Positions 23,816 through 30,048 of a DNA stretch of 32,292 nt are shown piece by piece. The DNA comes from a virus. A program made the position numbers and the translations under genes. The notes beneath the pieces are model-generated. The model saw only the letters and a list, made by a program, of their open reading frames with translations, did no database searches and was not told the DNA's origin. Location of the stretch: the IMG/VR virus record IMGVR_UViG_3300027977_000119, positions 1 to 32,292 of that record, one strand, 5' to 3'. Within the stretch, counting starts at the first letter, position 1. Every line of letters starts with the position of its first letter.

Positions 23816-23966
23816 CATCATCCTCAAAGATTTCGTCATAACCCAGTTCTCTGGGTCGAATATCATCATACCTATAAGCAGTTGTATCTGAATAGATTTC
23901 TGCTTTCAGAGAATCAATCAAAAGTTCCAGATTACGAACAATCAGTTTTAATCGGTCTTTGTCCAT
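23808..23966 (-). CDS. Small acidic protein of unknown function
   Basis: A 52-residue protein: MDKDRLKLIVRNLELLIDSL, then AYRYDDIRPRELGYDEIFED. The N-terminal half is a helix; the C-terminus ends in four Asp. Small proteins with an N-terminal helix and this YxYDDI pattern are common in T4-like cyanophage early regions. It begins after a TATAAT box and overlaps the next small gene by 8 bp. Only 5 bp separate the TATAAT box from the ATG, so translation would be nearly leaderless if that promoter is used. The start has no Shine-Dalgarno box. Confidence 0.6.
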   Translation of the reverse strand: MDKDRLKLIVRNLELLIDSLKAEIYSDTTAYRYDDIRPRELGYDEIFEDDDD

Positions 23967-23971
23967 TGGGT

Positions 23972-24000
23972 ATTATACTCTTCAGGTATTTTATCATAAA
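23972..24000 (-). promoter_or_regulatory. Possible sigma70-type promoter running out of a terminator
   Basis: TATAAT (23977-23972) with TTTATG at the -35 position (24000-23995, 17-bp spacer, 3 of 6 consensus bases). The -35 region overlaps the T-tract of the terminator at 24002-24025. The ATG of the following gene is too close for a normal leader. Confidence 0.4.
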
Positions 24001-24001
24001 A

Positions 24002-24025
24002 AAAGGAGGGAATCAACCCTCCTTT
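24002..24025 (-). terminator. Intrinsic terminator after the micro-ORF
   Basis: A perfect 9-bp stem, plus-strand arms AAAGGAGGG (24002-24010) and CCCTCCTTT (24017-24025), loop of 6 nt. On the minus strand the stem is followed by a run of seven T (24004-23998, partly in the arm). It closes the transcript of the 28-residue micro-ORF. Confidence 0.85.
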
Positions 24026-24028
24026 AGA

Positions 24029-24115
24029 TCAAGCAAGTTTTTTTGCCATCATCAATTGTGCTTCACGAAGACGTTTTTCTTTCAGCATTTTTTGTTGAAT
24101 CAAAATCAGTGCCAT
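24029..24115 (-). CDS. Micro-ORF of 28 residues with an ideal ribosome binding site
   Basis: The peptide is MALILIQQKMLKEKRLREAQ followed by LMMAKKLA. It is strongly helical and basic with a hydrophobic face, so it may bind nucleic acid, RNA polymerase or membrane. An AGGAG box lies 7 nt before the ATG (24123-24127), the best ribosome binding site in this region. The terminator at 24002-24025 starts 3 bp after the stop. It stands alone between two terminators, so it would be an independent tiny transcription unit. Homology is not claimed. Confidence 0.6.
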   Translation of the reverse strand: MALILIQQKMLKEKRLREAQLMMAKKLA

Positions 24116-24173
24116 TGGTTTGCTCCTTTACTTTATGGGTATTGGTGCGTTCCTTCCCTAATTGGTAATTCCG

Positions 24174-24195
24174 TTCGCTATTTGGGAATAGCGAA
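24174..24195. other. Perfect inverted repeat in the leader of the micro-ORF
   Basis: TTCGCTATT (24174-24182) and AATAGCGAA (24187-24195) form a perfect 9-bp stem with a 4-nt loop. No T-tract follows on either strand. It lies about 60 bp upstream of the micro-ORF start. It may be an RNA leader structure or a protein-binding palindrome. Confidence 0.6.
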
Positions 24196-24226
24196 TGAAC
24201 GTAATGTATATATTACCATAAAACTC

Positions 24227-24272
24227 AAAAAGTAGCAACCGATACTAAAACTGTATCAGCACGCTACTTTTT
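24227..24272. terminator. Nested hairpin, probable bidirectional terminator
   Basis: The outer stem is AAAAAGTAGC (24227-24236) with GCTACTTTTT (24263-24272), 10 bp perfect. Inside is a second stem GATAC (24241-24245) with GTATC (24253-24257) and a 7-nt loop. Five or six T follow the outer GC part on each strand. On the minus strand it would end the transcript of the gene at 24329-24682. The remaining sequence 24273-24328 is A/T-tract rich, with no gene seen. Confidence 0.65.
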
Positions 24273-24328
24273 TAAAAAATCATCGTGTGGGATTTTTTGC
24301 CGGGAATTTTTTTACCCGATCTGGGAAA

Positions 24329-24682
24329 TCACTTTCGCTTTTTCTTTTCGGGTGATTTATATCCCCAGAGTTTTGGATTGATTGTTCCATAACCAAATTC
24401 AACACTCTTTAGATTCTCACGAAACTTATCCCAATACATATCAAACAAACGAAGTTTTGAACCACGAGTCAGATCAAAACAGATCTTATCATCCACCATA
24501 TACTGCACAATATAAGCATCACTGGGTGCTTCTTTCGTGCAGACTTCCGCATAAGAACCATTCTCAATCATAATGTCACAACCGTATCGTGACTTACAGG
24601 TTTCTTTTTCTGCGGGAGTCCAGTTTTCCATAGGAGTTTCGGTATTCTTTGCTTTTTCTACCACATCACGAAGTTGACTCAA
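24329..24682 (-). CDS. Conserved hypothetical phage protein
   Basis: A 117-residue protein. A TTG at 24680-24682 is chosen as the start: GGGAGG lies 6 nt upstream and the codon overlaps the previous stop (TTGA). A GTG at 24697 would lack a ribosome binding site. The protein reads SQLRDVVEKAKNTETPMENW, then ETCKSRYGCDIMIENGSYAE and a basic C-terminus SPEKKKRK. It resembles small cyanophage proteins of unknown function. It appears translationally coupled to the gene at 24679-25284. Confidence 0.65.
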   Translation of the reverse strand: MSQLRDVVEKAKNTETPMENWTPAEKETCKSRYGCDIMIENGSYAEVCTKEAPSDAYIVQYMVDDKICFDLTRGSKLRLFDMYWDKFRENLKSVEFGYGTINPKLWGYKSPEKKKRK

Positions 24683-25284
24683 GACCGACCTCCCCACTGA
24701 ATGTCAGGATATGCCTGTGAAATAATTTCCTTTGTAATCTTATACTTTGTATCCAGTTTCTTATCTTTACAGAGGCAAACAATCTCTGCTTCAAGAGGAT
24801 GAAGACCTTGAAGAGTATTGATAAACATCGTCTCTCTACGCATTGAACTCAAACCATCATTACCACCTTTGACAAAATTATAAAACTTATCATATTCTTT
24901 GCGAATTGAAGATCTTCCCTGATCTTGAGAACCCAAAGAGTTTGATCCAAGTTCTCCCATCTTTTCAACTGCATCAGTAATCTTTTCACTCAAAGTTCCC
25001 TTGAATGAATCCATTTCATCCACAGCAGCATAAGGAACATCGCCGGGAGGAAGTGCTGAAACAATTGACTCATCAAAGTTCCAAATGAAGATTGCCTTCA
25101 GACAAGGATGTTCAAACTTTTGCAGTGCTTCAATCTTTTTAGCATTGCTTCGCTGTTTGATTACAATATTCAGAATCTCAAAAACAAAAGGATTTGCAGG
25201 AAGATCAGGAATTGGTGCTTCTGCAACTTTTGGTTTGGGTGCAGTTTTTTTGACTGGAGTTTTTGCTTTCGTTGTCGTTGTCAT
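24679..25284 (-). CDS. Conserved phage protein (DUF6433-like by pattern)
   Basis: A 201-residue protein. The first 25 residues are basic and low complexity (MTTTTKAKTPVKKTAPKPKV). The rest is helical with the order NPFVFEILNIVIKQRSNAKK, HPCLKAIFIWNFDESIVSAL, LPPGDVPYAAVDEM, IRKEYDKFYNFVKGGNDGLS, MRRETMFINTLQGLHPLEAE and LCKDKKLDTKYKIT. This order is that of a family of unknown function in T4-like and other large phages that I recall as DUF6433. A late box lies 32 bp before the ATG. The role is unknown; late expression suggests a virion or assembly link. Confidence 0.7.
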   Translation of the reverse strand: MTTTTKAKTPVKKTAPKPKVAEAPIPDLPANPFVFEILNIVIKQRSNAKKIEALQKFEHPCLKAIFIWNFDESIVSALPPGDVPYAAVDEMDSFKGTLSEKITDAVEKMGELGSNSLGSQDQGRSSIRKEYDKFYNFVKGGNDGLSSMRRETMFINTLQGLHPLEAEIVCLCKDKKLDTKYKITKEIISQAYPDIQWGGRS

Positions 25285-25316
25285 ATGATTAACAGAATGT
25301 TGAATTATGTTGAAGT

Positions 25317-25324
25317 TATTTATT
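25317..25324 (-). promoter_or_regulatory. Late promoter AATAAATA
   Basis: AATAAATA on the minus strand, just after the stop of the 81-residue protein gene and 32 bp before the ATG of the gene at 24679-25284. Confidence 0.55.
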
Positions 25325-25326
25325 GA

Positions 25327-25572
25327 TTATGATTCGTCCTCTTCTTCCATCTCAAAGTCGTCTTCAAAGTATCCTTGTTCAAATCTTACGGATACAATTT
25401 CTTGATCAATTAACTCACCATCCTTATCATAAAACTCTGGATGATAGGCAATTTGTTTTGGTCCTTCTTGATGAGTCATCATATATTCACGACCTACCCA
25501 ACCAATAACCATTCCCATTATCAGAAACAAGATCGTTAGAAAAGAACCAAAGACTAAACTGATTGCTAACAT
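25327..25572 (-). CDS. Small membrane protein of unknown function
   Basis: An 81-residue protein. Residues 1-27 form one clear membrane-spanning helix (MLAISLVFGSFLTILFLIMG, then MVIGWVGREY). The rest is hydrophilic and ends in an acidic tail (EDDFEMEEEDES). A positive charge after the helix suggests the C-terminus faces the cytoplasm. A GGAG box 7 nt before the ATG supports the start. Similar one-helix proteins occur in T4-like cyanophages; function is unknown. Confidence 0.7.
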   Translation of the reverse strand: MLAISLVFGSFLTILFLIMGMVIGWVGREYMMTHQEGPKQIAYHPEFYDKDGELIDQEIVSVRFEQGYFEDDFEMEEEDES

Positions 25573-25590
25573 TTGTTTTCTCCGGGAAAA

Positions 25591-25722
25591 TTACTTTTTC
25601 TTCCTTGATTTTAAGGAAAATTCAAAATAGATAGTGACTTCCCGATTCAGAAAGCAAACTATCTTCTCAAAGATAATGTGAAACGGTTGAGTCTGCTTTC
25701 TTTTACCTCCAGTTAATATCAA
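25591..25722 (-). CDS. Possible small basic protein (uncertain start)
   Basis: The open frame ends RKKK at 25591 and includes the segment FHIIFEKIVCFLNREVTIYF. The start is unclear: TTG at 25722 (43 residues) lies 32 bp after a CTAAATA box, a spacing seen at other late genes here. A longer TTG start at 25809 would overlap glutaredoxin. No good ribosome binding site is visible. It is listed because the space between two genes is otherwise empty and the frame reads as compact protein, but it may not be translated. Confidence 0.35.
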   Translation of the reverse strand: MILTGGKRKQTQPFHIIFEKIVCFLNREVTIYFEFSLKSRKKK

Positions 25723-25754
25723 TTCAACACCACGATTGAAATGATCTTCATCTT

Positions 25755-25761
25755 TATTTAG
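25755..25761 (-). promoter_or_regulatory. CTAAATA late-type box after glutaredoxin
   Basis: CTAAATA on the minus strand, directly after the glutaredoxin stop (25763-25765). It is the only promoter-like motif before the small genes at 25591 and 25327. Confidence 0.4.
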
Positions 25762-25762
25762 G

Positions 25763-26005
25763 TTAGGACTTGATGATTTGCTTCTCTTTGAGGAATTTGA
25801 TTGTCTCAACTGACCCTCCTAATTTTTGATCATCACAGACGACTTGTGGAAATGTAGATCCTTCACCAAACTCGGCATAAAACTCTTCTTTGGTAAAGTG
25901 CTCGTTGAGATTATAAACCACAAAGTTGCTATCTGTCAACTCTAATACCTTTTTAACCTTGAAGCAGTATTCGCAGTTTTCTTTACTATACACTGTGAAG
26001 TTCAT
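25763..26005 (-). CDS. Glutaredoxin
   Basis: An 80-residue protein. The redox pair is CEYC at residues 11-14. The cis-Pro block STFPQVV and the GG motif (LGGSVETIKFL) complete the family signature. Its size matches short phage glutaredoxins. It would use glutathione to reduce ribonucleotide reductase or other disulfides, fitting the nucleotide-supply role of the nearby thyX. A TATAAATT box lies 21 bp upstream in the tail of the preceding terminator. Confidence 0.9.
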   Translation of the reverse strand: MNFTVYSKENCEYCFKVKKVLELTDSNFVVYNLNEHFTKEEFYAEFGEGSTFPQVVCDDQKLGGSVETIKFLKEKQIIKS

Positions 26006-26026
26006 ATGTCATTAAGATTTATTAAT

Positions 26027-26034
26027 AATTTATA
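26027..26034 (-). promoter_or_regulatory. Near-consensus late box TATAAATT for glutaredoxin
   Basis: TATAAATT on the minus strand (7 of 8 bases of TATAAATA), 21 bp upstream of the glutaredoxin ATG and overlapping the T-rich tail of the terminator at 26039-26062. Confidence 0.4.
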
Positions 26035-26038
26035 AAAG

Positions 26039-26062
26039 AAAAAAGAGGAGATTTCTCTCCCC
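26039..26062 (-). terminator. Strong intrinsic terminator upstream of glutaredoxin
   Basis: On the minus strand a 7-bp stem GGGGAGA/TCTCCTC (26062-26056 with 26051-26045, one G-U pair) with a GAAA tetraloop, followed by TTTTTTCTTTT. It is related in sequence to the gp53/gp32 hairpin, which also has GGAGA, GAAA and TCTCC. Confidence 0.8.
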
Positions 26063-26065
26063 TTA

Positions 26066-26113
26066 TTATACCACCAACCCCACCTCTTCACACCACTGAA
26101 GAGGGTCTTTCAT
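26066..26113 (-). CDS. Possible 15-residue leader peptide
   Basis: ATG at 26111-26113 begins MKDPLQWCEEVGLVV and ends with two adjacent TAA codons. The hairpin 26083-26104 lies inside the frame and the terminator follows 4 nt after the first stop. This arrangement resembles a transcription attenuator leader. The ribosome binding site is poor (TGAG just before the ATG), so translation is uncertain. Confidence 0.3.
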   Translation of the reverse strand: MKDPLQWCEEVGLVV

Positions 26114-26147
26114 TCTCAAAGATGCAAAGAACTTGAAAGACTTGAAT

Positions 26148-26176
26148 ATTATAAAGCAAAAGAAAAACTCTGTCAA
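26148..26176 (-). promoter_or_regulatory. Perfect consensus sigma70 promoter
   Basis: TTGACA (26176-26171), spacer of exactly 17 bp, TATAAT (26153-26148), all on the minus strand. The -35 box is part of the 3' stem of the terminator at 26157-26190 and the T-tract of that terminator is the spacer. Transcription would run towards the glutaredoxin gene. Confidence 0.8.
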
Positions 26177-26190
26177 GGGGTTGACAAAGT
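26157..26190 (-). terminator. Intrinsic terminator closing the tail-fibre operon
   Basis: On the minus strand ACTTTGTCAA (26190-26181), CCCC loop, TTGACAGAGT (26176-26167): a 10-bp stem with one G-U pair, followed by TTTTCTTTT. It lies 60 bp after the stop of the fibre gene at 26250. Confidence 0.65.
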
Positions 26191-26249
26191 TGATTTTTGT
26201 GCCTAGAGTAGGTTTGTTGCTTTTGAAGGATAGGTTATAGTTTTAATTA

Positions 26250-27407
26250 TTATAAGAGATATCCACCCCAATAAATCCAGTGTGTGCTACCACCTATTGA
26301 TGTATTAATAGCACTAAAATAGAATAATTCTACATAATCATTTGCAGCAAGATTTAAAACTATTTGGAAGGGAGATAAGGGACTGTCAGTAATACAATAA
26401 TTTCCTCCAGTAAGAAAATCCGGAGCTCCACTATTATTTACTTTTACACCAAATGCATATCTTTCTCCATTTGTATTTCCCACAGACCATCCACCAGCAT
26501 AAAACATATATCTTCCAGCAACTGGTGCAACAAATCTTCCACTTGTTGAAGTTGAATAAACTGAACCAATATCATAAGATTCTGTTAAAATACCATTACT
26601 AATTAATTGCCAGGTAGCAGAAACGGAAAGAGTTGAATTTCGATAAGCAAGAAATGCTGGTTGATAAGGTCTAATTAGAACTCCATTAGAGTTCAGAGTC
26701 ATTTGAGATCTAACATTAGCATTATCTGGTTTTGTATAAAAATTAAAATAACCACCAGTGTCAGCAGCATTTGCGACATTGGTGTTTGTATTACATTCAA
26801 TATATGCTTTAATACCAGGACTTGCAGTTACACTAGTTCCAGATACTTTATTTCCAAATACAAGAGTTCCAACTCTTGATGCACTTGGATTTGCATTTGG
26901 ACTTACTAATGCTAAACATCCATCAGAAGGATTTCCTCCACCAGCATTTCCAGAAAAAGTATAGACTAATTGATTAGTATCTTTACCCCAAGATAAATCT
27001 GAAATAGTAATTCCAGACCCAAAAGTTGCTTCACCTCTTACGTCAAGAGGTTTGACTGGACTTATTGTATTAATACCGACTCTATTATTACTATCAACCC
27101 TTAAAACTTCTGTGCCACCTTCACCAATTGCTACAGTATCAGGTGATGGAAAGAATATACCAGTGTTACTATCCCCCGTTGGACTTATTGAGGGAGCACT
27201 AGTAGATCCTGCAGAAACTACAAGACTTGTAAAAGTAGAAACCCCAGAAGAACTTAAAGTATTATTACCAATCTTAATTGTTCCTGACTGAACATCTAAA
27301 GCACTCGTTGGCACAGAGGTTCCAATACCGACTCTACCACTAGAATCCTGATAGACTCCACCAGTTCCAGATTGATGTAACCAACGATTAACCCTTATGT
27401 CAGACAT
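26250..27407 (-). CDS. Tail-fibre protein with C1q-like C-terminal domain
   Basis: A 385-residue protein. It begins MSDIRVNRWLHQSGTGGVYQ and has several fibre motifs of the form GRVGIGTSVPTSALDV and NRVGINTISPVKPLDVRG. Residues about 255-385 form a C1q/TNF-like jelly roll: ILTESYDIGS, GRFVAPVAGRYMFYAGG, LAANDYVELFYF and the terminal THWIYWGGYLL. Such heads often bind receptors or glycans. A CATAAATA late box lies upstream, overlapping the stop of the 90-residue gene. It is the last gene of the fibre cassette, with a terminator downstream. Confidence 0.8.
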   Translation of the reverse strand: MSDIRVNRWLHQSGTGGVYQDSSGRVGIGTSVPTSALDVQSGTIKIGNNTLSSSGVSTFTSLVVSAGSTSAPSISPTGDSNTGIFFPSPDTVAIGEGGTEVLRVDSNNRVGINTISPVKPLDVRGEATFGSGITISDLSWGKDTNQLVYTFSGNAGGGNPSDGCLALVSPNANPSASRVGTLVFGNKVSGTSVTASPGIKAYIECNTNTNVANAADTGGYFNFYTKPDNANVRSQMTLNSNGVLIRPYQPAFLAYRNSTLSVSATWQLISNGILTESYDIGSVYSTSTSGRFVAPVAGRYMFYAGGWSVGNTNGERYAFGVKVNNSGAPDFLTGGNYCITDSPLSPFQIVLNLAANDYVELFYFSAINTSIGGSTHWIYWGGYLL

Positions 27408-27423
27408 TTATATAGTTTTTAGA

Positions 27424-27431
27424 TATTTATG
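27424..27431 (-). promoter_or_regulatory. Late promoter CATAAATA with downstream CTAAAAA
   Basis: CATAAATA includes the TAA stop of the upstream gene (27427-27429). It continues TCTAAAAAC, a leader pattern shared with other fibre genes. The fibre ATG is 16 bp downstream. Confidence 0.6.
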
Positions 27432-27699
27432 AAGGCAATTGTGCTGCTGCTTCTTCATTTCTTTGTGCTGCTGTCTTAACTAAACCTTCTTCATAAGCAG
27501 CAAGAACCATATCTGGTTTGTTGGTTGCTGTAATTGGTTGATTATTTTCTAATTTATTCTTGACATACAAGTCACAGATTTCGTCAATGGCAATACGGGC
27601 ACGGTTGGTTGCTGCGTTATCAATCCATTCTTGAGGATCTGCTGCAGCATATTGAAGTGCCAAGTCTTCTGCTTCGGTTAAAGTGATAGTGTAGTCCAT
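27427..27699 (-). CDS. Small conserved protein of the fibre cassette
   Basis: A 90-residue protein: MDYTITLTEAEDLALQYAAA, WIDNAATNRARIAIDEICDL, VLAAYEEGLVKTAAQRNEEA. It is helical, acidic and Ala-rich. Proteins with this LTxAEDxAL pattern are commonly found beside fibre genes in cyanophages, with no known role. Its late box (27716-27723) lies 16 bp upstream and its own stop is inside the promoter of the next gene. It may be a chaperone or accessory of the fibres, but that is only inferred from position. Confidence 0.65.
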   Translation of the reverse strand: MDYTITLTEAEDLALQYAAADPQEWIDNAATNRARIAIDEICDLYVKNKLENNQPITATNKPDMVLAAYEEGLVKTAAQRNEEAAAQLPS

Positions 27700-27715
27700 A
27701 TTGAGTCTTTTTGAA

Positions 27716-27723
27716 TATTTATT
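27716..27723 (-). promoter_or_regulatory. Late promoter AATAAATA
   Basis: AATAAATA on the minus strand overlaps the end of the TAA stop of the gene at 27722-28540. It is 16 bp from the ATG of the 90-residue protein. Confidence 0.5.
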
Positions 27724-28540
27724 ATCCTAATAAGTAACCACCGAATTGCAACCAAATATTAGAATCCGAATATAAAGTTCCACTTGCGTATAAACCAAAA
27801 GTATCATTCGCATTTAAATAAACAATATTAGTTGCGGCACCAGAAGAAGAATAATCTGTGGTTTGGTTAGTTGGTCTTGCACCAAAACTTGAAGGTGTTG
27901 TTGCACCATTTACAGATCCCCATACGTCTCTAAAAGTATTTGAGACTCCTGATCCAATTGATAAAAAGAAGAAAATATAATATCCTGCAACAGGTGCGGT
28001 AAATAAACCATTACTATTATTGTAATTGTTTCCAACATCATATATTTCAGTGTTAAAAACAATTACACCCGCACCAGAAGTAGATGCAGATCGATACGCT
28101 TTAAAAACTGGTTGTGAAGGCGTTGTTATCCTACCACTAGAATCTATACTTAACCTTTGAGTGCTACTTGTTACAAGATTTATTGTTTGTGGTGAAATTA
28201 TTGTGGTTACATTTCCAGAATTACTTCCATAAATTCCACCAGCGTAACTGCCATTACCTGCCCAAAAATATCCACTAGTTGTATCTGTAAAATAATTACC
28301 ACCTTGTAAATATTGGTTTCCAATTAAATGTAACTTTGCACCTGGACTTGCAGTTCCTATACCAAGATTACCCGCAACATAAGAATTTCCAGTAAATGTA
28401 GAAACACCAGTGATATTTAAATTACCACCAATCGTTGTAGAACCACTCACATCTAATGAAGGAATTGTTCCCAATGGAGAGTTAATATCAATCTCACTTG
28501 TTGTGTTTGCTTGAATGTAATTAACTTTAAGAGTGCTCAT
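27722..28540 (-). CDS. Tail-fibre protein with C1q-like C-terminal domain
   Basis: A 272-residue protein. The N-terminus MSTLKVNYIQANTTSEIDIN is a module shared with the next gene to the right and with other cyanophage fibres, probably the attachment end. The middle has LDVSGSTTIGGNLNITGVST and LGIGTASPGAKLHLIG motifs. Residues about 150-272 are a C1q-like domain: FNTEIYDVGN, GLFTAPVAGYYIFFF, LNANDTFGLYASG and a terminal LQFGGYLLG. Both C1q domains end in GGYLL, so they are paralogous. A late box (28556-28563) precedes it, set in the end of the previous gene. Confidence 0.8.
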   Translation of the reverse strand: MSTLKVNYIQANTTSEIDINSPLGTIPSLDVSGSTTIGGNLNITGVSTFTGNSYVAGNLGIGTASPGAKLHLIGNQYLQGGNYFTDTTSGYFWAGNGSYAGGIYGSNSGNVTTIISPQTINLVTSSTQRLSIDSSGRITTPSQPVFKAYRSASTSGAGVIVFNTEIYDVGNNYNNSNGLFTAPVAGYYIFFFLSIGSGVSNTFRDVWGSVNGATTPSSFGARPTNQTTDYSSSGAATNIVYLNANDTFGLYASGTLYSDSNIWLQFGGYLLG

Positions 28541-28550
28541 TGGGAATTTT

Positions 28551-30020
28551 TTAGGTATTTATTTGAGATTCAAGAACTTCAATTTTTGATTTAAGAGTTT
28601 CAATAATTGCATTCTGTTCCTTTACTGCATTCACCAATGTTGAAAGAATATAACCATCACTTAAAGCATAAGCACGACACCAACCAATTTCATTTGGAGT
28701 ATCTTCATCTGGATAATAATTAACTGCTTCTGGAATAACTTCTTTGACTTCCTGTGCAATAAATCCAAGAATGTCACCTTGATTTTCCTCTATTTCACCA
28801 GAAGAATTAATCCTATTGAATTTTCTTGGTTGTAGTTGAAGAATTTCATTAAGTCCATAAGGATTATTTACGATATTAGTTTTATGTCTTGAATCTGATG
28901 AAAAATAAGTAGAACCATCAATTCTTAAATTGGTTCCAAAATCTGCTCCTGTTGTTCCAGGATAACTAGCATAAGACTGAGCAAATCCATGAATTCTAAA
29001 CTCAGTCCGATTAGCAGTGTTCCCATAACCATCAGCATTAAACACTACAATACCAGGAAATCCATCCCAAGAATTATCAAGAGCAACTCCTGCTCTCGCA
29101 AATGCAATTCCATTTCTAGAACTACCACTACCATCGCCAGCAATTTTCATTGCTTCAGAGTCTGCTCCGTCATATACTCGGAATTTTAATTGACCAGTGT
29201 TAGCACCACTGGTATTCTCCATAATAATTTGCCCATTTCCAACATCAGACCAGTTAGCATCACTAGTATCCACACCGAACATAATTCCACATTTTGTTCC
29301 TGATGTAGAACTTCTATTTTGTATAGAAAGAAGTGCTCCGTTTCCGCCAGCAACTGTTTTAACAATTTGTAACTCTGCAGTTGGATTTTGAATACCAATT
29401 CCAATTCGATTGTTAGCAAAAAAATATGGAGTAGAATCTGTAAGTCCTGTTGCATAAACGCCAAAAGCATTTGCCCAAGAACCAGTGCTTACATGTTTAT
29501 AGAAATTAAGACCAAAACCACCACAGGCAATAGCATATTTTGCACCAGCAACGTCGCCAATTTGTGCTGCAGTTGCTCTTGTCGCTTCTGAATCAGATGG
29601 TCCTAAATCAATCCAGTTATAAGGTCCAAGACTATCTCTAGATATATTTAATTCACTGACGATATAATCTCTTGCTCTGACTTGACCAAATACATCTAAA
29701 GTAAATGATGGATTTGATGTATTTACACCAACCAATCCTCCAACAGTTGTTGTAATAACAGTTCCACCAGTTCCTACTTGCAACTGACTAAAAGTAGAAA
29801 CTCCACTTGAGGTTACACTACCAGAAAAAGTTACATTACTCCCACTAACAGTAAAAGTATTTCCAGTCGTATTAATTCCTACGGTAGTAATGCCAGCAGT
29901 CACTCCATCAACCTGCATTAAAACTCTACCTTGAGAGTTTGTAATCTTTACCTTCTCATCAATGGTAGGACTTGAAGCATCTGCTTTTGCTTCTATGTTA
30001 CTAACACGGAGAGTGCTCAT
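28551..30020 (-). CDS. Tail fibre with C-terminal S74 intramolecular chaperone
   Basis: A 489-residue protein. It begins MSTLRVSNIEAKADASSPTI, like the gene at 27722. The middle includes GRVLMQVDGVTAGITTVGIN and other fibre repeats. Residues about 375-489 form a Peptidase S74 (intramolecular chaperone auto-processing) domain: SSDSRHKTNIV with the candidate Ser and Lys, LQPRKFN, ILGFIAQEVKEVIPEAV and a terminal coiled coil (NAIIETLKSKIEVLESQINT). In this family the domain helps trimer folding and then cuts itself off. The stop overlaps the region of the next late box. Confidence 0.85.
   Translation of the reverse strand: MSTLRVSNIEAKADASSPTIDEKVKITNSQGRVLMQVDGVTAGITTVGINTTGNTFTVSGSNVTFSGSVTSSGVSTFSQLQVGTGGTVITTTVGGLVGVNTSNPSFTLDVFGQVRARDYIVSELNISRDSLGPYNWIDLGPSDSEATRATAAQIGDVAGAKYAIACGGFGLNFYKHVSTGSWANAFGVYATGLTDSTPYFFANNRIGIGIQNPTAELQIVKTVAGGNGALLSIQNRSSTSGTKCGIMFGVDTSDANWSDVGNGQIIMENTSGANTGQLKFRVYDGADSEAMKIAGDGSGSSRNGIAFARAGVALDNSWDGFPGIVVFNADGYGNTANRTEFRIHGFAQSYASYPGTTGADFGTNLRIDGSTYFSSDSRHKTNIVNNPYGLNEILQLQPRKFNRINSSGEIEENQGDILGFIAQEVKEVIPEAVNYYPDEDTPNEIGWCRAYALSDGYILSTLVNAVKEQNAIIETLKSKIEVLESQINT
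28556..28563 (-). promoter_or_regulatory. Late promoter AATAAATA with CCTAAAAAA leader
   Basis: AATAAATA followed by CCTAAAAAA, located in the last codons of the upstream gene (ATA AAT ACC TAA). The ATG of the next gene is 15 bp downstream. The 16-bp block ATAAATACCTAAAAAA is identical at 31127. Confidence 0.6.
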
Positions 30021-30041
30021 TCCTTATATCACTTTTTTTAG

Positions 30042-30048
30042 TATTTAG
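30042..30048 (-). promoter_or_regulatory. CTAAATA late-type box
   Basis: CTAAATA on the minus strand contains the TAA stop of the preceding gene (30045-30047). It is followed by CTAAAAAAA and an AAGGA box before the ATG at 30020, 21 bp away. Confidence 0.5.

Larger units (their letters stand above)
26036..26141 (-). ncRNA. Putative short RNA or attenuated leader between a consensus promoter and a terminator
   Basis: A perfect sigma70 promoter (26148-26176) would start RNA near 26141, and a strong intrinsic terminator stops at about 26036, giving roughly 105 nt. It includes a perfect 8-bp hairpin, arms 26083-26090 and 26097-26104, 6-nt loop. The predicted RNA thus has two hairpins. It may be an independent small RNA, or a leader from which read-through reaches glutaredoxin. 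A 15-codon frame lies within it. Confidence 0.5.

Noticed and set aside
23798-24235. Plus-strand frame of 145 residues
   Set aside because: It runs antisense through two small genes, a terminator and the micro-ORF, and has unlike-protein composition.
26181-26209. Plus-strand promoter TTGACA-N17-TAGAGT
   Set aside because: The -10 box has 4 of 6 consensus bases, no gene lies downstream on the plus strand, and TTGACA is explained by the other arm of the terminator stem. An antisense RNA to the fibre gene cannot be excluded.
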